DNA from: a bacterium
GTDB lineage: Bacteria > Bdellovibrionota > Bacteriovoracia > Bacteriovoracales > Bacteriovoracaceae
Direction: 5' to 3'
NCBI GenBank assembly: GCA_030425045.1
Contig: JAUHVL010000007.1
Coordinates: 1-64,000, forward strand
Length of the DNA stretch: 64,000 nt
Every line of letters starts with the position of its first letter. The stretch's first letter is position 1. Below the pieces are notes generated by a model. That model was not told where the DNA came from, made no database searches, and saw only the letters and a program-made list of their open reading frames with translations. Below are positions 16,616 through 25,962 of this stretch, piece after piece. Made by a program: the position numbers and the translations under genes.

Positions 16616-18784
16616 TTGGAAAGTTTAGAAAGACGCCTTGGTCTTTTCTCTGTTGTGACCATCAGTATGAGTTCGATGGTGGGAAGTGGGATTTTTATCT
16701 TACCTGGAATTGGGTTTGCTGCGACTGGTCCTTCTCTTTATCTCGCTTTTTTACTTTCAGCATTATGTATTTTACCGGCTGCCATGAGTAAGTCTGAGCT
16801 TGCTACTTCTATGCCAAGTAGTGGGGGAACATATGTTTATGTTGAAAGAACATTCGGTCCCCTCTTTGGAACGATTGTAGGACTGGGTTTATTTCTTTCA
16901 ATCTTGTTAAAAGCAAGTTTTGCTCTTGTCGGTATTGGTGCTTATTTTAGTGTCATTAGTAGCTTTCCGCTGTTGCCCACCATTTTAACTTTTCTGTTGG
17001 CCATAGGGCTTTTAAACGTTTTTGGTGTCGGGAAAGTGAGTACATTTTTAACGGCAGTTCTTTTTATCACCATTATTGGTATGGTTGTTCTAAGTATTTA
17101 CTCTGTTCCTTATTGGAATATGGATAATTTTAATCCTTTGTTAACAAAAGGTGAATCAGGTCTCGCCGTAGCAACTGGTTTGGTTTTTGTTTCATTTGCA
17201 GGTGTAACGAAAGTTGCAGCTATTGCTGAAGAAATTAAAAACCCTGAGAAAAATCTACCAAGAGGAATTCTTTTATCTCTTTTAATTGTGACTTTAATTT
17301 ATTGTGGAATGAGTTTCATTTTAGCGGCAACTTTTAAGAATGCAGAAATTGCAGGTGATCTCATGCCCATTTATCGACTAGCAGAAAAAGTAGGTGGACC
17401 TACAATTGCGATTGTTATTTCTGCGATTGCCGTTTTGACTATGGTGAACACCTCTAATGCTGGAGTTCTCGCTGGTTCTAGATTTCCCTTCGCGATGTCG
17501 AGAGATCATTTACTTCCCGGTTTTTTAGGAAGACTTCATAAAAGTTTTTTAACACCTATTTTCAGTATCATATTAACGGTGGTTATTATTGCCTTCGTAC
17601 TCACCACGATGGATGTGACAAAAATTGTAAAGCTTGCTTCGGCTTTCAAAATTATTATCTTTATGGTGGTAAATGTTGCTGTTATCGTTCTCAGAGAAAC
17701 AAGAGTTCAGTGGTACAAACCAAGTTATAAATCTCCTTTTTATCCTTGGGTTCAGATTTTTGGAATTCTTTCGGGTATTTTACTTCTCATTCAGATGAAA
17801 GAGTTAGCTATTCTTGCGGTGGTTGTTATCGCGATTCCCGGAACACTTCTTTACTTTTTTTACTCAAGAAAGCGAACTACCAGAAGAGGTGTTATAGGGA
17901 TTAGGGGAAGGCGAACGGATCTTTTACAACAGGAAGAAACTATTGAGCCCGTATCTCCTCTCACCACGAATGACTTTCATCGTGATGCCAAGGTGATTTG
18001 TAGTATCTTCGGAAAAGAAAGATCTCCCGAGATGTTAATTGAAATGGGATTGGCCATTAGTGATAAATCAGAACTTGAAGTACTTCACCTTTCTGAAGTT
18101 CCCGAGCAAACAAGTTTACACGATATGGTTGAGGAACCGCCGGCTTTACGCTCACTAAGAAGACGTGTGTTGGCAATGGTTTCAGAGACTGGTGAGTCTG
18201 TGCATTTTGATAATGTTGTTAGTCGTGATATGTCGCGAACTATTTTTGAAATTTCTCAACGACTTCATTGTAAATGGTTAATGATTGAATACCGTGGACG
18301 AAATCGTGGAGCTCTGACTGTCGATAATCCCATTGGATGGTTGAAGTCTCATCTTCACTGTAATCTTGCTATTTTTAGAGATACGGGAATTCGTTATATT
18401 CGTAAGATAATGGTTTATATTAATTTAGATAGAAATGATGCTCTGGTATTAGAAACTGCCGAGCATCTTGCAAGAGTGAATAAGGCACAAGTAACGTTAG
18501 TACGCTTTGCTAAAGATGATGTTGATATTGAGAAAGTAAGGTTTGAAAAGTCTTACCTTGATAGTTTAAAAAGTAAACTTAAGGTTATTACGCATACTAA
18601 AGTTTTAACGGGAAAAAATGAAATTAAAACATTACTCTCTGAGACGGTTGAGTTTGACCTCTTTGTTCTTGGAAGCGCTGATCATACATTTGTAAGAACA
18701 ATTCTAGGATCTTTTGATGATAAGCTCATTGCAGGAGCTGCATGTTCAGTATTAGCAGTTCATGCTTCATCCAATCTTGAATAA
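16616..18784 (+). CDS. APC-family amino acid permease with C-terminal UspA domains
   Basis: 722 residues. Residues 1-435 form a twelve-helix amino acid/polyamine permease with the helix-1 signature SSMVGSGIFILPG and the helix-6 block FVSFAGVTKVAAIAEEIKNP. Residues about 455-718 are cytosolic and read as two UspA-like units, the second ending LFVLGSADHTFVRTILG, a typical nucleotide-binding tail. The only plausible start is the TTG at 16616, because the first in-frame ATG falls inside helix 1. Permease-UspA fusions are known and are thought to tie uptake to energy or stress state. The substrate is unknown. Confidence 0.9.
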   Translation: MESLERRLGLFSVVTISMSSMVGSGIFILPGIGFAATGPSLYLAFLLSALCILPAAMSKSELATSMPSSGGTYVYVERTFGPLFGTIVGLGLFLSILLKASFALVGIGAYFSVISSFPLLPTILTFLLAIGLLNVFGVGKVSTFLTAVLFITIIGMVVLSIYSVPYWNMDNFNPLLTKGESGLAVATGLVFVSFAGVTKVAAIAEEIKNPEKNLPRGILLSLLIVTLIYCGMSFILAATFKNAEIAGDLMPIYRLAEKVGGPTIAIVISAIAVLTMVNTSNAGVLAGSRFPFAMSRDHLLPGFLGRLHKSFLTPIFSIILTVVIIAFVLTTMDVTKIVKLASAFKIIIFMVVNVAVIVLRETRVQWYKPSYKSPFYPWVQIFGILSGILLLIQMKELAILAVVVIAIPGTLLYFFYSRKRTTRRGVIGIRGRRTDLLQQEETIEPVSPLTTNDFHRDAKVICSIFGKERSPEMLIEMGLAISDKSELEVLHLSEVPEQTSLHDMVEEPPALRSLRRRVLAMVSETGESVHFDNVVSRDMSRTIFEISQRLHCKWLMIEYRGRNRGALTVDNPIGWLKSHLHCNLAIFRDTGIRYIRKIMVYINLDRNDALVLETAEHLARVNKAQVTLVRFAKDDVDIEKVRFEKSYLDSLKSKLKVITHTKVLTGKNEIKTLLSETVEFDLFVLGSADHTFVRTILGSFDDKLIAGAACSVLAVHASSNLE

Positions 18785-18785
18785 T

Positions 18786-19580
18786 ATGAATATTAATTAT
18801 CCCCAAAGAATTATTTGTTTAACGGAAGAGTCTGTAGAATGGTTATACAAACTTGGAGAGCAAGACCGTATCGTGGGAATCTCTCAGTTTGTAGAACGCC
18901 CACTTAATGCTAAAAAAAATCATCCTATTATTACTTCCTTTATTAAATCTAATTATAAAAAAATTAATGAACTTAATCCGGATCTGATTCTAGGGTTTTC
19001 TGATATTCAAAAAGATATCGCGAGAGATTTAATTGAGATGGGTTTTAATGTATGGATTTCTAATCATAGAAGTCTCAGTGAAGTGATGGAATATTTATTG
19101 GCCCTCGGGACACTTGTTAATAAAAGAGAGTTGTCATTAGAGATAATAAAAACCTACCAAAGTAAGATTGAAAACGTGCGAAGTAAATCAACAAAAGAGT
19201 TTCGTGTATATCTAGAAGAATGGGATGATCCAAAAATTTCAGCTATCAAGTATTTTTCAGAGATTGTTGAAATCTGTGGTGGCAAAAATATTTTTAAAGA
19301 AAAGGCAAATGGGTTTCTTGCTAGGGAAAGATTTGTCGATGATAAAGACGTGATAAAACACAATCCCGAGTGGATACTCGCCTGTTGGTGTGGGAAAAAG
19401 GTTTCACTTCCCTCGATTCTTTCAAGAGAAGGGTGGCAAGAGGTTGAGGCCATAAAGAAAAAACAAGTGCTTGAATTGGATCCGGCGATCTTCTTACAGC
19501 CAGGTCCAGCATTATTTGAGAATGGACTAGATATTATGTATAACATTTTTAATGTTGAAGATAATCGGAATCGTTTATAG
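18786..19580 (+). CDS. BtuF/FepB-like periplasmic-binding fold protein without signal peptide
   Basis: 264 residues. The sequence follows the class III periplasmic-binding fold: RIICLTEESVEWLYKLG, then INELNPDLILGFSDIQKDI, a long middle helix, EWDDPKISAIKYFSEIVEICGGKNIF and HNPEWILACWCG. It resembles cobalamin-binding BtuF relatives. There is no signal peptide, so it should be cytosolic, as in several proteobacterial homologues annotated as cobalamin-binding. I start at the ATG two bases after the permease stop; an in-frame ATG 24 bases earlier is possible. It overlaps trmO by 29 bp. Confidence 0.78.
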   Translation: MNINYPQRIICLTEESVEWLYKLGEQDRIVGISQFVERPLNAKKNHPIITSFIKSNYKKINELNPDLILGFSDIQKDIARDLIEMGFNVWISNHRSLSEVMEYLLALGTLVNKRELSLEIIKTYQSKIENVRSKSTKEFRVYLEEWDDPKISAIKYFSEIVEICGGKNIFKEKANGFLARERFVDDKDVIKHNPEWILACWCGKKVSLPSILSREGWQEVEAIKKKQVLELDPAIFLQPGPALFENGLDIMYNIFNVEDNRNRL

Positions 19581-20250
19581 CCCTTTTAAAGAAAAGTTTG
19601 GTATCCCTAGACAGCCACGTCTTGCTAAAAATATCAAAGCAACAATTACTATCTCTAAAGAGTTTAATGACCCCTCTTACTTTAAAGGACTTGAGGACTA
19701 CAGTCATCTCTGGTTAAGTTTTTTATTTGATAATAAAGAGAATGAGTCTCCGACTGTGAGACCACCTCGGCTTGGTGGTAAACAAAGAATGGGAGTTTTT
19801 TCAACTCGCACACCTCATCGTCCTAATAGTTTAGGTTTATCTGCTGTTAAATTAGAAAAAATTACATATGACGATGAAATAAAAATACAAATTTCAGATC
19901 ATGATCTTTTAGATGGTACACGTATCGTAGATATAAAACCTTATCTTGCAAAGTGGGATATCATTGAACATGCTAATAATGGTTGGGTTGAAAAACACTC
20001 TGTTGAAAGTTGTGTAAATGTCATTTTTGATTCTGGAGCCAATAGTATTTTAACAAAGAGACTTAAAGAAGAGTTGGTTACGATTATTGGCCTAGATCCT
20101 CGTCCTGTGCATCAAAAGGGTGTTTTCGACTTCTCGACAAAGATATATTCCATGAAGTATGATTGCTTCGATATTCATTGGAAAATGAAAGATAATCAAA
20201 CGGCCATAGTTTTCAAAATTGATGGCCTAACTGAGGAGAATTTTAAATGA
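19552..20250 (+). CDS. trmO: tRNA (N6-threonylcarbamoyladenosine-37) methyltransferase TrmO
   Basis: 232 residues of the TsaA/YaeB family. The conserved core reads IGIVYSPFKEKFGIPRQP, then FKGLEDYSHLWLSF, RPPRLGGKQRMGVFSTRTPHRPNS (split here for length: RPPRLGG, MGVFSTRTPHRPN) and LDGTRIVDIKPYL. TrmO uses S-adenosylmethionine to methylate t6A at position 37 of certain tRNAs. A C-terminal extension (about 150-232) matches the second domain of E. coli TrmO. It starts 29 bp inside the BtuF-like gene and ends in a 4-bp overlap with a lipoprotein gene. Confidence 0.95.
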   Translation: MLKIIGIVYSPFKEKFGIPRQPRLAKNIKATITISKEFNDPSYFKGLEDYSHLWLSFLFDNKENESPTVRPPRLGGKQRMGVFSTRTPHRPNSLGLSAVKLEKITYDDEIKIQISDHDLLDGTRIVDIKPYLAKWDIIEHANNGWVEKHSVESCVNVIFDSGANSILTKRLKEELVTIIGLDPRPVHQKGVFDFSTKIYSMKYDCFDIHWKMKDNQTAIVFKIDGLTEENFK

Positions 20251-20735
20251 AAAGTGTTTTATTATTTCTTGTTCTCTTGGCCTCTTGTACGACGACCCCA
20301 ATCGCTCTGAAGTCTGATTTCCAAAAGCTTTCAGAGAGAAAGTCAGGAACACTTCTTACGATAAATTTAAAAACAAATGGTCATATTAGAGAGGGGCGAA
20401 ACTGTCACTTAAATTTTGAAGATGATGTAAATAAATATGAACTGATCTTAAATGAAGGAATATGGGATTACGCGCTTCCGTTTAATCAAAATCAAGCTGA
20501 GCTAACAAAGATTACTTGTGGCCCTTTTTATTATTATGATCTTCGCAATCAAGGAGCAAAGTTCAAATTTACTAACGATAAAATTAAGTATCTAGGAATT
20601 CTAAATTTTGAGTTAGAAGAAAAAGGTAAGATGGAATGGGGATTGGCCACCATCAATAAAGACAAATTAAACGATAGAATTCTAGAGATGGGACTAGATC
20701 AAAATAATGTTGAAATTGATATTTTAAAAATTTAA
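20247..20735 (+). CDS. lipoprotein of unknown function
   Basis: 162 residues with a lipoprotein signal ending in LASC (Cys14) followed by Thr, which favours outer-membrane sorting. The mature part looks beta-rich, with two further Cys (NCHLNF, ITCGPF) likely to pair. ATGA overlap with trmO means translation is coupled; GAGGAG sits before the ATG. No family was recognised. Confidence 0.7.
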   Translation: MKSVLLFLVLLASCTTTPIALKSDFQKLSERKSGTLLTINLKTNGHIREGRNCHLNFEDDVNKYELILNEGIWDYALPFNQNQAELTKITCGPFYYYDLRNQGAKFKFTNDKIKYLGILNFELEEKGKMEWGLATINKDKLNDRILEMGLDQNNVEIDILKI

Positions 20736-21331
20736 CAATTTTTTTGATTTAACGTTTCAATAACTTCTTTAATAGACTCAACGGCAAGTTGTAATTTTCC
20801 AAAAAAAGATTTTTGATGGGGAATATATTTAAAACAATTATGCTGTTCCCAGATTTTTCTTAACTTGTTGTTAAGTTCTACAGCTTGTTTATTACTTTCA
20901 GTTCTGGCAGGGTTTCCGCCTTCAATGGAGATATCACCTACTGCTGCCGTTTCAAAAAATAAAACGGCATCGTATCGTTTTAATTCATCTTCATAACTAG
21001 AGTGAAGTGAATTAAAAAAAGAGTCTTCTCCATCAGGCCAGTAGGCAGCACCATCGATTGTTCCCCTATCACAGAGAAGTACTCTATTTGGATAAACTGA
21101 GTGTTGAATATCCTCCATGTTTTTTTGAACATGGTAGATGGCCTTCTGAGCAGATCTACATGCTTCGCTTTCGTCTCTTCTTGGAAATCCGCCAGTAAAT
21201 AGAATCGTTGCTGTTTCAGGAACGACAACAACCTCTTCTCCTAGTTCTCTTCGTATGAGGTCGAGAGCTGTTGTTTTCCCTCCTCCGGGACCTCCTGTTA
21301 GAACAATGCGGTGTGAGTTGTTTTTAATCAT
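20732..21331 (-). CDS. AAA_28-type P-loop ATPase/kinase
   Basis: 199 residues from the ATG at 21329-21331. A longer frame reaches 21394, but that start would lie two bases from the divergent CoA-transferase start, leaving no promoter. The protein opens with HRIVLTGGPGGGKTTALD (Walker A), then VVVVPETATILFTGGFPR and LLCDRGTIDGAAYWPDG (Walker B-like), and ends in a helical lid. This is the AAA_28 family, which includes the NadR kinase domain and Ttd14-like proteins that bind GTP or phosphorylate small molecules. The substrate is not known. It overlaps the convergent lipoprotein gene by 4 bp. Confidence 0.8.
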   Translation of the reverse strand: MIKNNSHRIVLTGGPGGGKTTALDLIRRELGEEVVVVPETATILFTGGFPRRDESEACRSAQKAIYHVQKNMEDIQHSVYPNRVLLCDRGTIDGAAYWPDGEDSFFNSLHSSYEDELKRYDAVLFFETAAVGDISIEGGNPARTESNKQAVELNNKLRKIWEQHNCFKYIPHQKSFFGKLQLAVESIKEVIETLNQKNC

Positions 21332-21396
21332 GTTTAAGTAATAGTTATTTACTGGTATTTTAACATTAGTTTGAAAAAAACATAGAGAATTCATCC

Positions 21397-23544
21397 ATGG
21401 AAAAGTCTGATAATCTAGAAGTTATTGTTGAGAAAATAATTGAGAAAGTTGGTCCCCAATTAGTAATGGGTATTCCTCTTGGTGCGGGAAAGCCTAATCC
21501 TCTGGTCAACGCAATTTATCAGAAAGTAAAAAGTAATCAAAATTTAAGTCTGACGATTTTAACCGCCCTTACCTTACAAAAGCCTGGCGAAAATAGTTTC
21601 ATCGAAAAAAGATTCTTTGGTCCTTTAAATAAAAGAGTTTTTGGAAATTACCCTGAGCTTGAGTACGCTGTCGATCGTGACAAAAATAAAGTTCCAACAA
21701 ATATAAAGATAATAGAATTTTATTATCCTCCTGGAAAATTACTCAATAATAGTTATGCTCAAAGAAATTATCTTTCGACCAACTATACTCATGCTGTCAG
21801 AGATATATTAGATCGTGGAGTTAATCTGATTTGTCAGCAGGTAGCAAAAAGAGAAGTCGAAGGTGATACTCTTTATAGTCTAAGTTGTAATACAGATATC
21901 ACTGTGGACATAATCAATGGGGCACATCAAAGAGGTATGTCTATCACTGTTGTAGGGCAAGTAAACCAACAGCTACCCTTTATGTACGGTGAATCCATAT
22001 TAACTTCAACTCATTTTGATTTGATGCTGGATGATCCAACTTTAGAGTTTAAAGTATTTGGTCCACCTAAAATGAGCGTAACAGCCGCTGATTATTTAAT
22101 TGGTTTTCATAGTTCTACTTTAGTTAAAGATGATGGTGAAATACAAATTGGAATTGGTTCGCTTGGAGATGCTCTCGTTTACGCCTTATGTTTGAGGCAT
22201 GAAGAAAATGATCGTTATATGGATTATCTGAGAAGATTAGATATTTCTCCTCAGGTTTTTCCTGTTTTGAAAAAGTTTGGAGACTTTGGGCATTTTCATC
22301 GGGGGCTCTTCGCTGCAACGGAGATGTTTGTCGATAGTTTTATCTTTTTATTTCAAGCCAAAATCTTAAAAAAGAAAGTTTACGACCATGTTGTTATTCA
22401 GCGCCTTCTCAATTCTGGTGAACTCGATGAGGATTTTAATCCTGGGATAATTGATCTTCTCATTCGAGAAAAAGCAATTGGCACTATTTTATCTCGAAAA
22501 GATTTTGAATTCTTAAAAGAATTTGGAATTTTTAGACAGAGTTTAAAATGGGTGGATAATAAAATACTTTTAGAAGATGGTACAAGTATAGGGCCCAATC
22601 TTCTCGACAATATGCTTACGATAAAATCTCGTTGTCTCGGAAGTAAATTAAGAAATGGAGCTGTTTCCCATGCCGGTTTTTTCTTAGGTCCAAATAGCTT
22701 TTATAAGTATTTAAAAGACCTTCCTATTGCAACAAGAAAGCTAATTCGAATGAAGCAAATTTCAAAAATTAATCATCTCTATGGTCATGAAGAAATTGAT
22801 AGGCTTCAAAGAAAAAATGGACGCTTCATAAATAATTGTATGAAAGTGATGTTAAACGGAGCTGCTTGTTCAGATGCTCTTGAAAATAATAAACAGGTGA
22901 GTGGTGTAGGGGGGCAATATAATTTTGTGGCCATGGCCCACGAACTTCCCGATGCGAGATCTATTTTACAATTGAGAAGTACGAGAACAAACTCAAAGGG
23001 AAAAGTAGAAAGCAATATTGTTTTACAATATGGAAATTGTACTGTTCCGAGACATTTAAGAGATATTGTCGTGACAGAGTATGGAATTGCTGATTTGAGA
23101 GGTAAGACCGATGAAGAAGTTGCTATAGAGCTTATTCAAATTGCCGACTCTCGTTTTCAGTCTCAGTTAATGGCGAAAGCGAAGAAAACGGGAAAACTAC
23201 CTTACTCTTATAAACTTGATGAAAGGTTCAAAAACAATTTCCCTTGGAAAATTAAAATGTTTATTGAAGCCGAACAAGAAAAAGGTTTTTTCTCTCCCTT
23301 CCCATTCGGTACAGATTTTACAGACGAAGAAATAAAAATTGGCAAAGCTTTAAAATATTTAAAGAAAATTAAAGGAAGTAAAATTGGTTTTCTTTTCTTT
23401 TTACTAGGCTCATTTTTTTATAAAGTTGATTCCCAAAAGTTTGTGGGTCTACTTAGGAGAATGGAGCTTCAAAATCCAAAGGCATTTAAAGAAAAACTGA
23501 TGAAAAAGATTTTATTAAATGCCTTTGAAAAGTCGAGTTCTTAA
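21397..23544 (+). CDS. acetyl-CoA hydrolase/transferase-family protein (long form)
   Basis: 715 residues, longer than the usual 430-630. A CoA-transferase family I fold is visible: PLGAGKPNPLVNAIY near the start, IGIGSLGDALVYAL in the middle, and the C-terminal acetyl-CoA hydrolase block GVGGQYNFVAMAHELP followed by IVVTEYGIADLRGKTDEE. Family enzymes exchange CoA between acetyl-CoA and acids such as succinate or butyrate, or hydrolyse it. The middle insertion (about 280-420) and the last 100 residues have no assignment. It starts 65 bp from the divergent ATPase gene. Confidence 0.88.
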   Translation: MEKSDNLEVIVEKIIEKVGPQLVMGIPLGAGKPNPLVNAIYQKVKSNQNLSLTILTALTLQKPGENSFIEKRFFGPLNKRVFGNYPELEYAVDRDKNKVPTNIKIIEFYYPPGKLLNNSYAQRNYLSTNYTHAVRDILDRGVNLICQQVAKREVEGDTLYSLSCNTDITVDIINGAHQRGMSITVVGQVNQQLPFMYGESILTSTHFDLMLDDPTLEFKVFGPPKMSVTAADYLIGFHSSTLVKDDGEIQIGIGSLGDALVYALCLRHEENDRYMDYLRRLDISPQVFPVLKKFGDFGHFHRGLFAATEMFVDSFIFLFQAKILKKKVYDHVVIQRLLNSGELDEDFNPGIIDLLIREKAIGTILSRKDFEFLKEFGIFRQSLKWVDNKILLEDGTSIGPNLLDNMLTIKSRCLGSKLRNGAVSHAGFFLGPNSFYKYLKDLPIATRKLIRMKQISKINHLYGHEEIDRLQRKNGRFINNCMKVMLNGAACSDALENNKQVSGVGGQYNFVAMAHELPDARSILQLRSTRTNSKGKVESNIVLQYGNCTVPRHLRDIVVTEYGIADLRGKTDEEVAIELIQIADSRFQSQLMAKAKKTGKLPYSYKLDERFKNNFPWKIKMFIEAEQEKGFFSPFPFGTDFTDEEIKIGKALKYLKKIKGSKIGFLFFLLGSFFYKVDSQKFVGLLRRMELQNPKAFKEKLMKKILLNAFEKSSS

Positions 23545-24002
23545 TAACGAGCGTTTGGATCGTGATCATCTATCCAGATAATATGATCGGGGATGATCTC
23601 TGGAGTATGACCTAAAATATTTTTAGCTTGGTAAAATGCATCCACCATGAGGTCTAATTTTTTTCCATGGAGCTTTTTCATTTGTCGGATAAGCTCATTA
23701 CTTTTCTTTTGATCATGATTCTCTTTTGTAATGCTATTAAAAAAGACAACTTTTAATTTTCTGAGTTCAAGATTAAGCTCTTGTACTTTTGTGTAAGTTT
23801 CATACTGAAGAGCGATGAAATCATCTTTTACTTCTGGATCAATATCTGGTGAATCGAGTATATCCTTGTGAGCACGATCTAAAATAGTCTTTTGCTTAGC
23901 AGTGAGTGTGACTTGATCTTTTTCTATTTGAACCTGTTTTTTGACAGGATTAGCACATGAGGTAATGAACCCTAAAAGTAGAATAACCCATAATATTTTC
24001 AT
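23541..24002 (-). CDS. helical lipoprotein of unknown function
   Basis: 153 residues with lipobox ITSC (Cys16) followed by Ala. The mature part is mostly helical with heptad-like Leu spacing (about 60-115), so a coiled coil is likely, and it ends with an Asp/His-rich tail IIWIDDHDPNARY. It faintly recalls Spy/CpxP-type periplasmic helical hairpins but lacks their signature. The gene overlaps the convergent CoA-transferase gene by 4 bp. Confidence 0.68.
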   Translation of the reverse strand: MKILWVILLLGFITSCANPVKKQVQIEKDQVTLTAKQKTILDRAHKDILDSPDIDPEVKDDFIALQYETYTKVQELNLELRKLKVVFFNSITKENHDQKKSNELIRQMKKLHGKKLDLMVDAFYQAKNILGHTPEIIPDHIIWIDDHDPNARY

Positions 24003-24110
24003 AAAAGCTCCTTCTGTTTTTTATCATCATTAATGAAAATACTGGCTATGAGTATGAGAGTTTATACAGAAGAAACTGATTTATCTCAGCTTTTATTAAT
24101 TTGATGAAAA

Positions 24111-24548
24111 TCAAAGAGCTAGTGAGCGAATATACTGTTCAATATCGCTCACTTCTTTATCTGTGAGCATATTTTTCCAGCCAGGCATGTCACCCTGCCA
24201 TCTTGAAACCATAATATAGAACTTAAAGTTGGGGACTTCTTTGGCCATTTTTACGAGATTCCGTGGCACTTTATTGATTTGATTTTTCATGGGCCCGTTA
24301 CCTGTGCCATTGACACCATGACAACTTTGACAATTTTGTTGGTAAACCAACTTGCCTCTTGCCACAGCTTCTTCATTAATGGGAGCAGGACTTGCAACTT
24401 GCTTCGAATTTTTTTCTTGAGTAACGGGAACAATTCCGTGACGAACTGGTTTATTGTTTTTGTAGTAATAATTTCTAGATTCTCGGTTAACGTTAGAGCA
24501 TGAATAGAGAAATAGAGCACTTAAGAGAGTAATCGTAATTGTTTTCAT
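24111..24548 (-). CDS. class I cytochrome c lipoprotein
   Basis: 145 residues. Lipobox LYSC places a lipid on Cys17; a tether of about 40 residues leads to a single cytochrome c domain with haem site CQSCH (Cys73, Cys76, His77) and GVNGTGNGP. The probable distal ligand is Met121 in GDMPGW. It would sit on the periplasmic face of a membrane and pass electrons to or from a respiratory complex; the partner is not in this window. It abuts the upstream small-protein gene with a one-base overlap. Confidence 0.92.
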   Translation of the reverse strand: MKTITITLLSALFLYSCSNVNRESRNYYYKNNKPVRHGIVPVTQEKNSKQVASPAPINEEAVARGKLVYQQNCQSCHGVNGTGNGPMKNQINKVPRNLVKMAKEVPNFKFYIMVSRWQGDMPGWKNMLTDKEVSDIEQYIRSLAL

Positions 24549-24748
24549 TATTTTTTCTTATTGATAGCTTCTTCGTATTTTGCAATTTCTTCAGGAGATA
24601 AGGTTGTTCTGTCGAAAGTTTTTGTACTTTGTCGTGATTTTTGAAACTCTTCACATTCGTGTTTCGCACCATCAATTTCAACGGGAACATTTTTTCTTCC
24701 GTCTTTCATCCATACGATTTCTTTATTACAAAACTTACATTTGGCCAC
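24548..24748 (-). CDS. small zinc-finger-like protein
   Basis: 66 residues opening with AKCKFCNKEIVWMKDG and containing AKHECEEF, so CxxC plus His/Cys could bind one zinc. The C-terminus is charged and helical. The start is GTG with AGGAG six bases upstream. Similar short proteins of the type CxxCgkxivWvkt...vpvd are common and uncharacterised. The start of the cytochrome gene overlaps its stop. Confidence 0.72.
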   Translation of the reverse strand: MAKCKFCNKEIVWMKDGRKNVPVEIDGAKHECEEFQKSRQSTKTFDRTTLSPEEIAKYEEAINKKK

Positions 24749-24799
24749 AATGATCTCCTCGAATACTTAAGATTATCTCCATGTGGAGGATTTGTCAGC

Positions 24800-25939
24800 T
24801 TATATTAAACGCTCGATGGCCCGATTTAAGGTGTCGTTATCTTTAGCAAAACAAAATCTTAACATTTTGCTTCCCTCGTTTGATTCTTGATAAAAGGCTG
24901 AGGGAGGAATAGCAGCCACTCCTTTTTCTTTAATAAGTTCCAAACAAAAATCAACATCACTTTTACCCGCTGGTAATTCCGCCATTGCGAAATATGTTCC
25001 TTCGGGCTTTATGATCTTGAGTTCACTTTTTTCAAGAGAGTTTACGAATAAGTTTTTTTTATCTTCATAGATTTTTTTAAACTCAGGAATGTACTGATCA
25101 ATTTTTTGTAAAGCCTTTGCCGCCGCAAATTGAAAAGGGTGGTTGGCGCAGAAGACATTAAACTGGTGAATATTTCTCAGTGCTTTTGTCATGACTTCAG
25201 GTCCACAAGCCCAACCAATTTTCCATCCGGTTACACCAAAAGTTTTTCCTAATGAAGATAAGGTGAATGTTCTTTCTTTCATTCCTTCTAATGTCGCAAT
25301 TGGTGTGTGTCGTTTTCCGTCAAAGACCAGATGTTCATAGACTTCATCACTGATGACAAAGAGGTCGTGTTTAATGGCAAGCCCAGCGATAATATTTAAT
25401 TCCTCATGGGAGAATACTCTACCTGTTGGGTTATGAGGATTATTGAGAAAAATGACTTTGGTCTTATTGGTAATATTTTTTTCAATAGCAGATGCATTTA
25501 TTTTAAACTCTGGTTTTTCAAGAGTGATAAATTTTGCTTTTGCTCCCGCTAATTGAGAGATGGCCAAATAAGAGTCATAAAATGGCTCAAACAATAGAAC
25601 TTCATCACCCGGGTTTAATAAGGCAGTTGCGGCACAATATAATGCTTCTGTGCATCCTGCTGTGACGGTGATTTCATTAGTTTGGTAATCAAGATTGTAG
25701 AATCTTTTATAATATTCACTAAGCTCATGAACTAATCCATTATTACCACTCGAAGGTGAGTATTGGTTGTGGTGATTTTCATTCACCGACTCTCTTGCCA
25801 GTTCTAGTAACCACTCTGGCGCATGAAAATTAGGAAAACCTTGAGATAGGTTAATCGCTTGAAATTCATTAGCTGTTCGACTGATTTCAGAAAAAATACT
25901 TTCTTTAAACGTTGTGGCAATTCTATTTAGTTCCTTCAT
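24800..25939 (-). CDS. PLP-dependent aminotransferase, YbdL/kynurenine-aminotransferase type
   Basis: 379 residues of class I/II aminotransferase. Visible blocks are INLSQGFPNFHAPEWL, TVTAGCTEALYCA, LNNPHNPTGRVFS, VISDEVYEHLVF and SLGKTFGVTGWKIGW, in which the Lys of SLGKTF carries PLP. The QGFPNF motif and length suit the YbdL/CcbL branch, which transaminates methionine, glutamine or kynurenine. It probably helps in methionine salvage or amino acid breakdown, which would suit an organism living on peptides. It is divergent from gdhA. Confidence 0.9.
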   Translation of the reverse strand: MKELNRIATTFKESIFSEISRTANEFQAINLSQGFPNFHAPEWLLELARESVNENHHNQYSPSSGNNGLVHELSEYYKRFYNLDYQTNEITVTAGCTEALYCAATALLNPGDEVLLFEPFYDSYLAISQLAGAKAKFITLEKPEFKINASAIEKNITNKTKVIFLNNPHNPTGRVFSHEELNIIAGLAIKHDLFVISDEVYEHLVFDGKRHTPIATLEGMKERTFTLSSLGKTFGVTGWKIGWACGPEVMTKALRNIHQFNVFCANHPFQFAAAKALQKIDQYIPEFKKIYEDKKNLFVNSLEKSELKIIKPEGTYFAMAELPAGKSDVDFCLELIKEKGVAAIPPSAFYQESNEGSKMLRFCFAKDNDTLNRAIERLI

Positions 25940-25962
25940 CCCTGAAGACTATGTTTTTTTCA

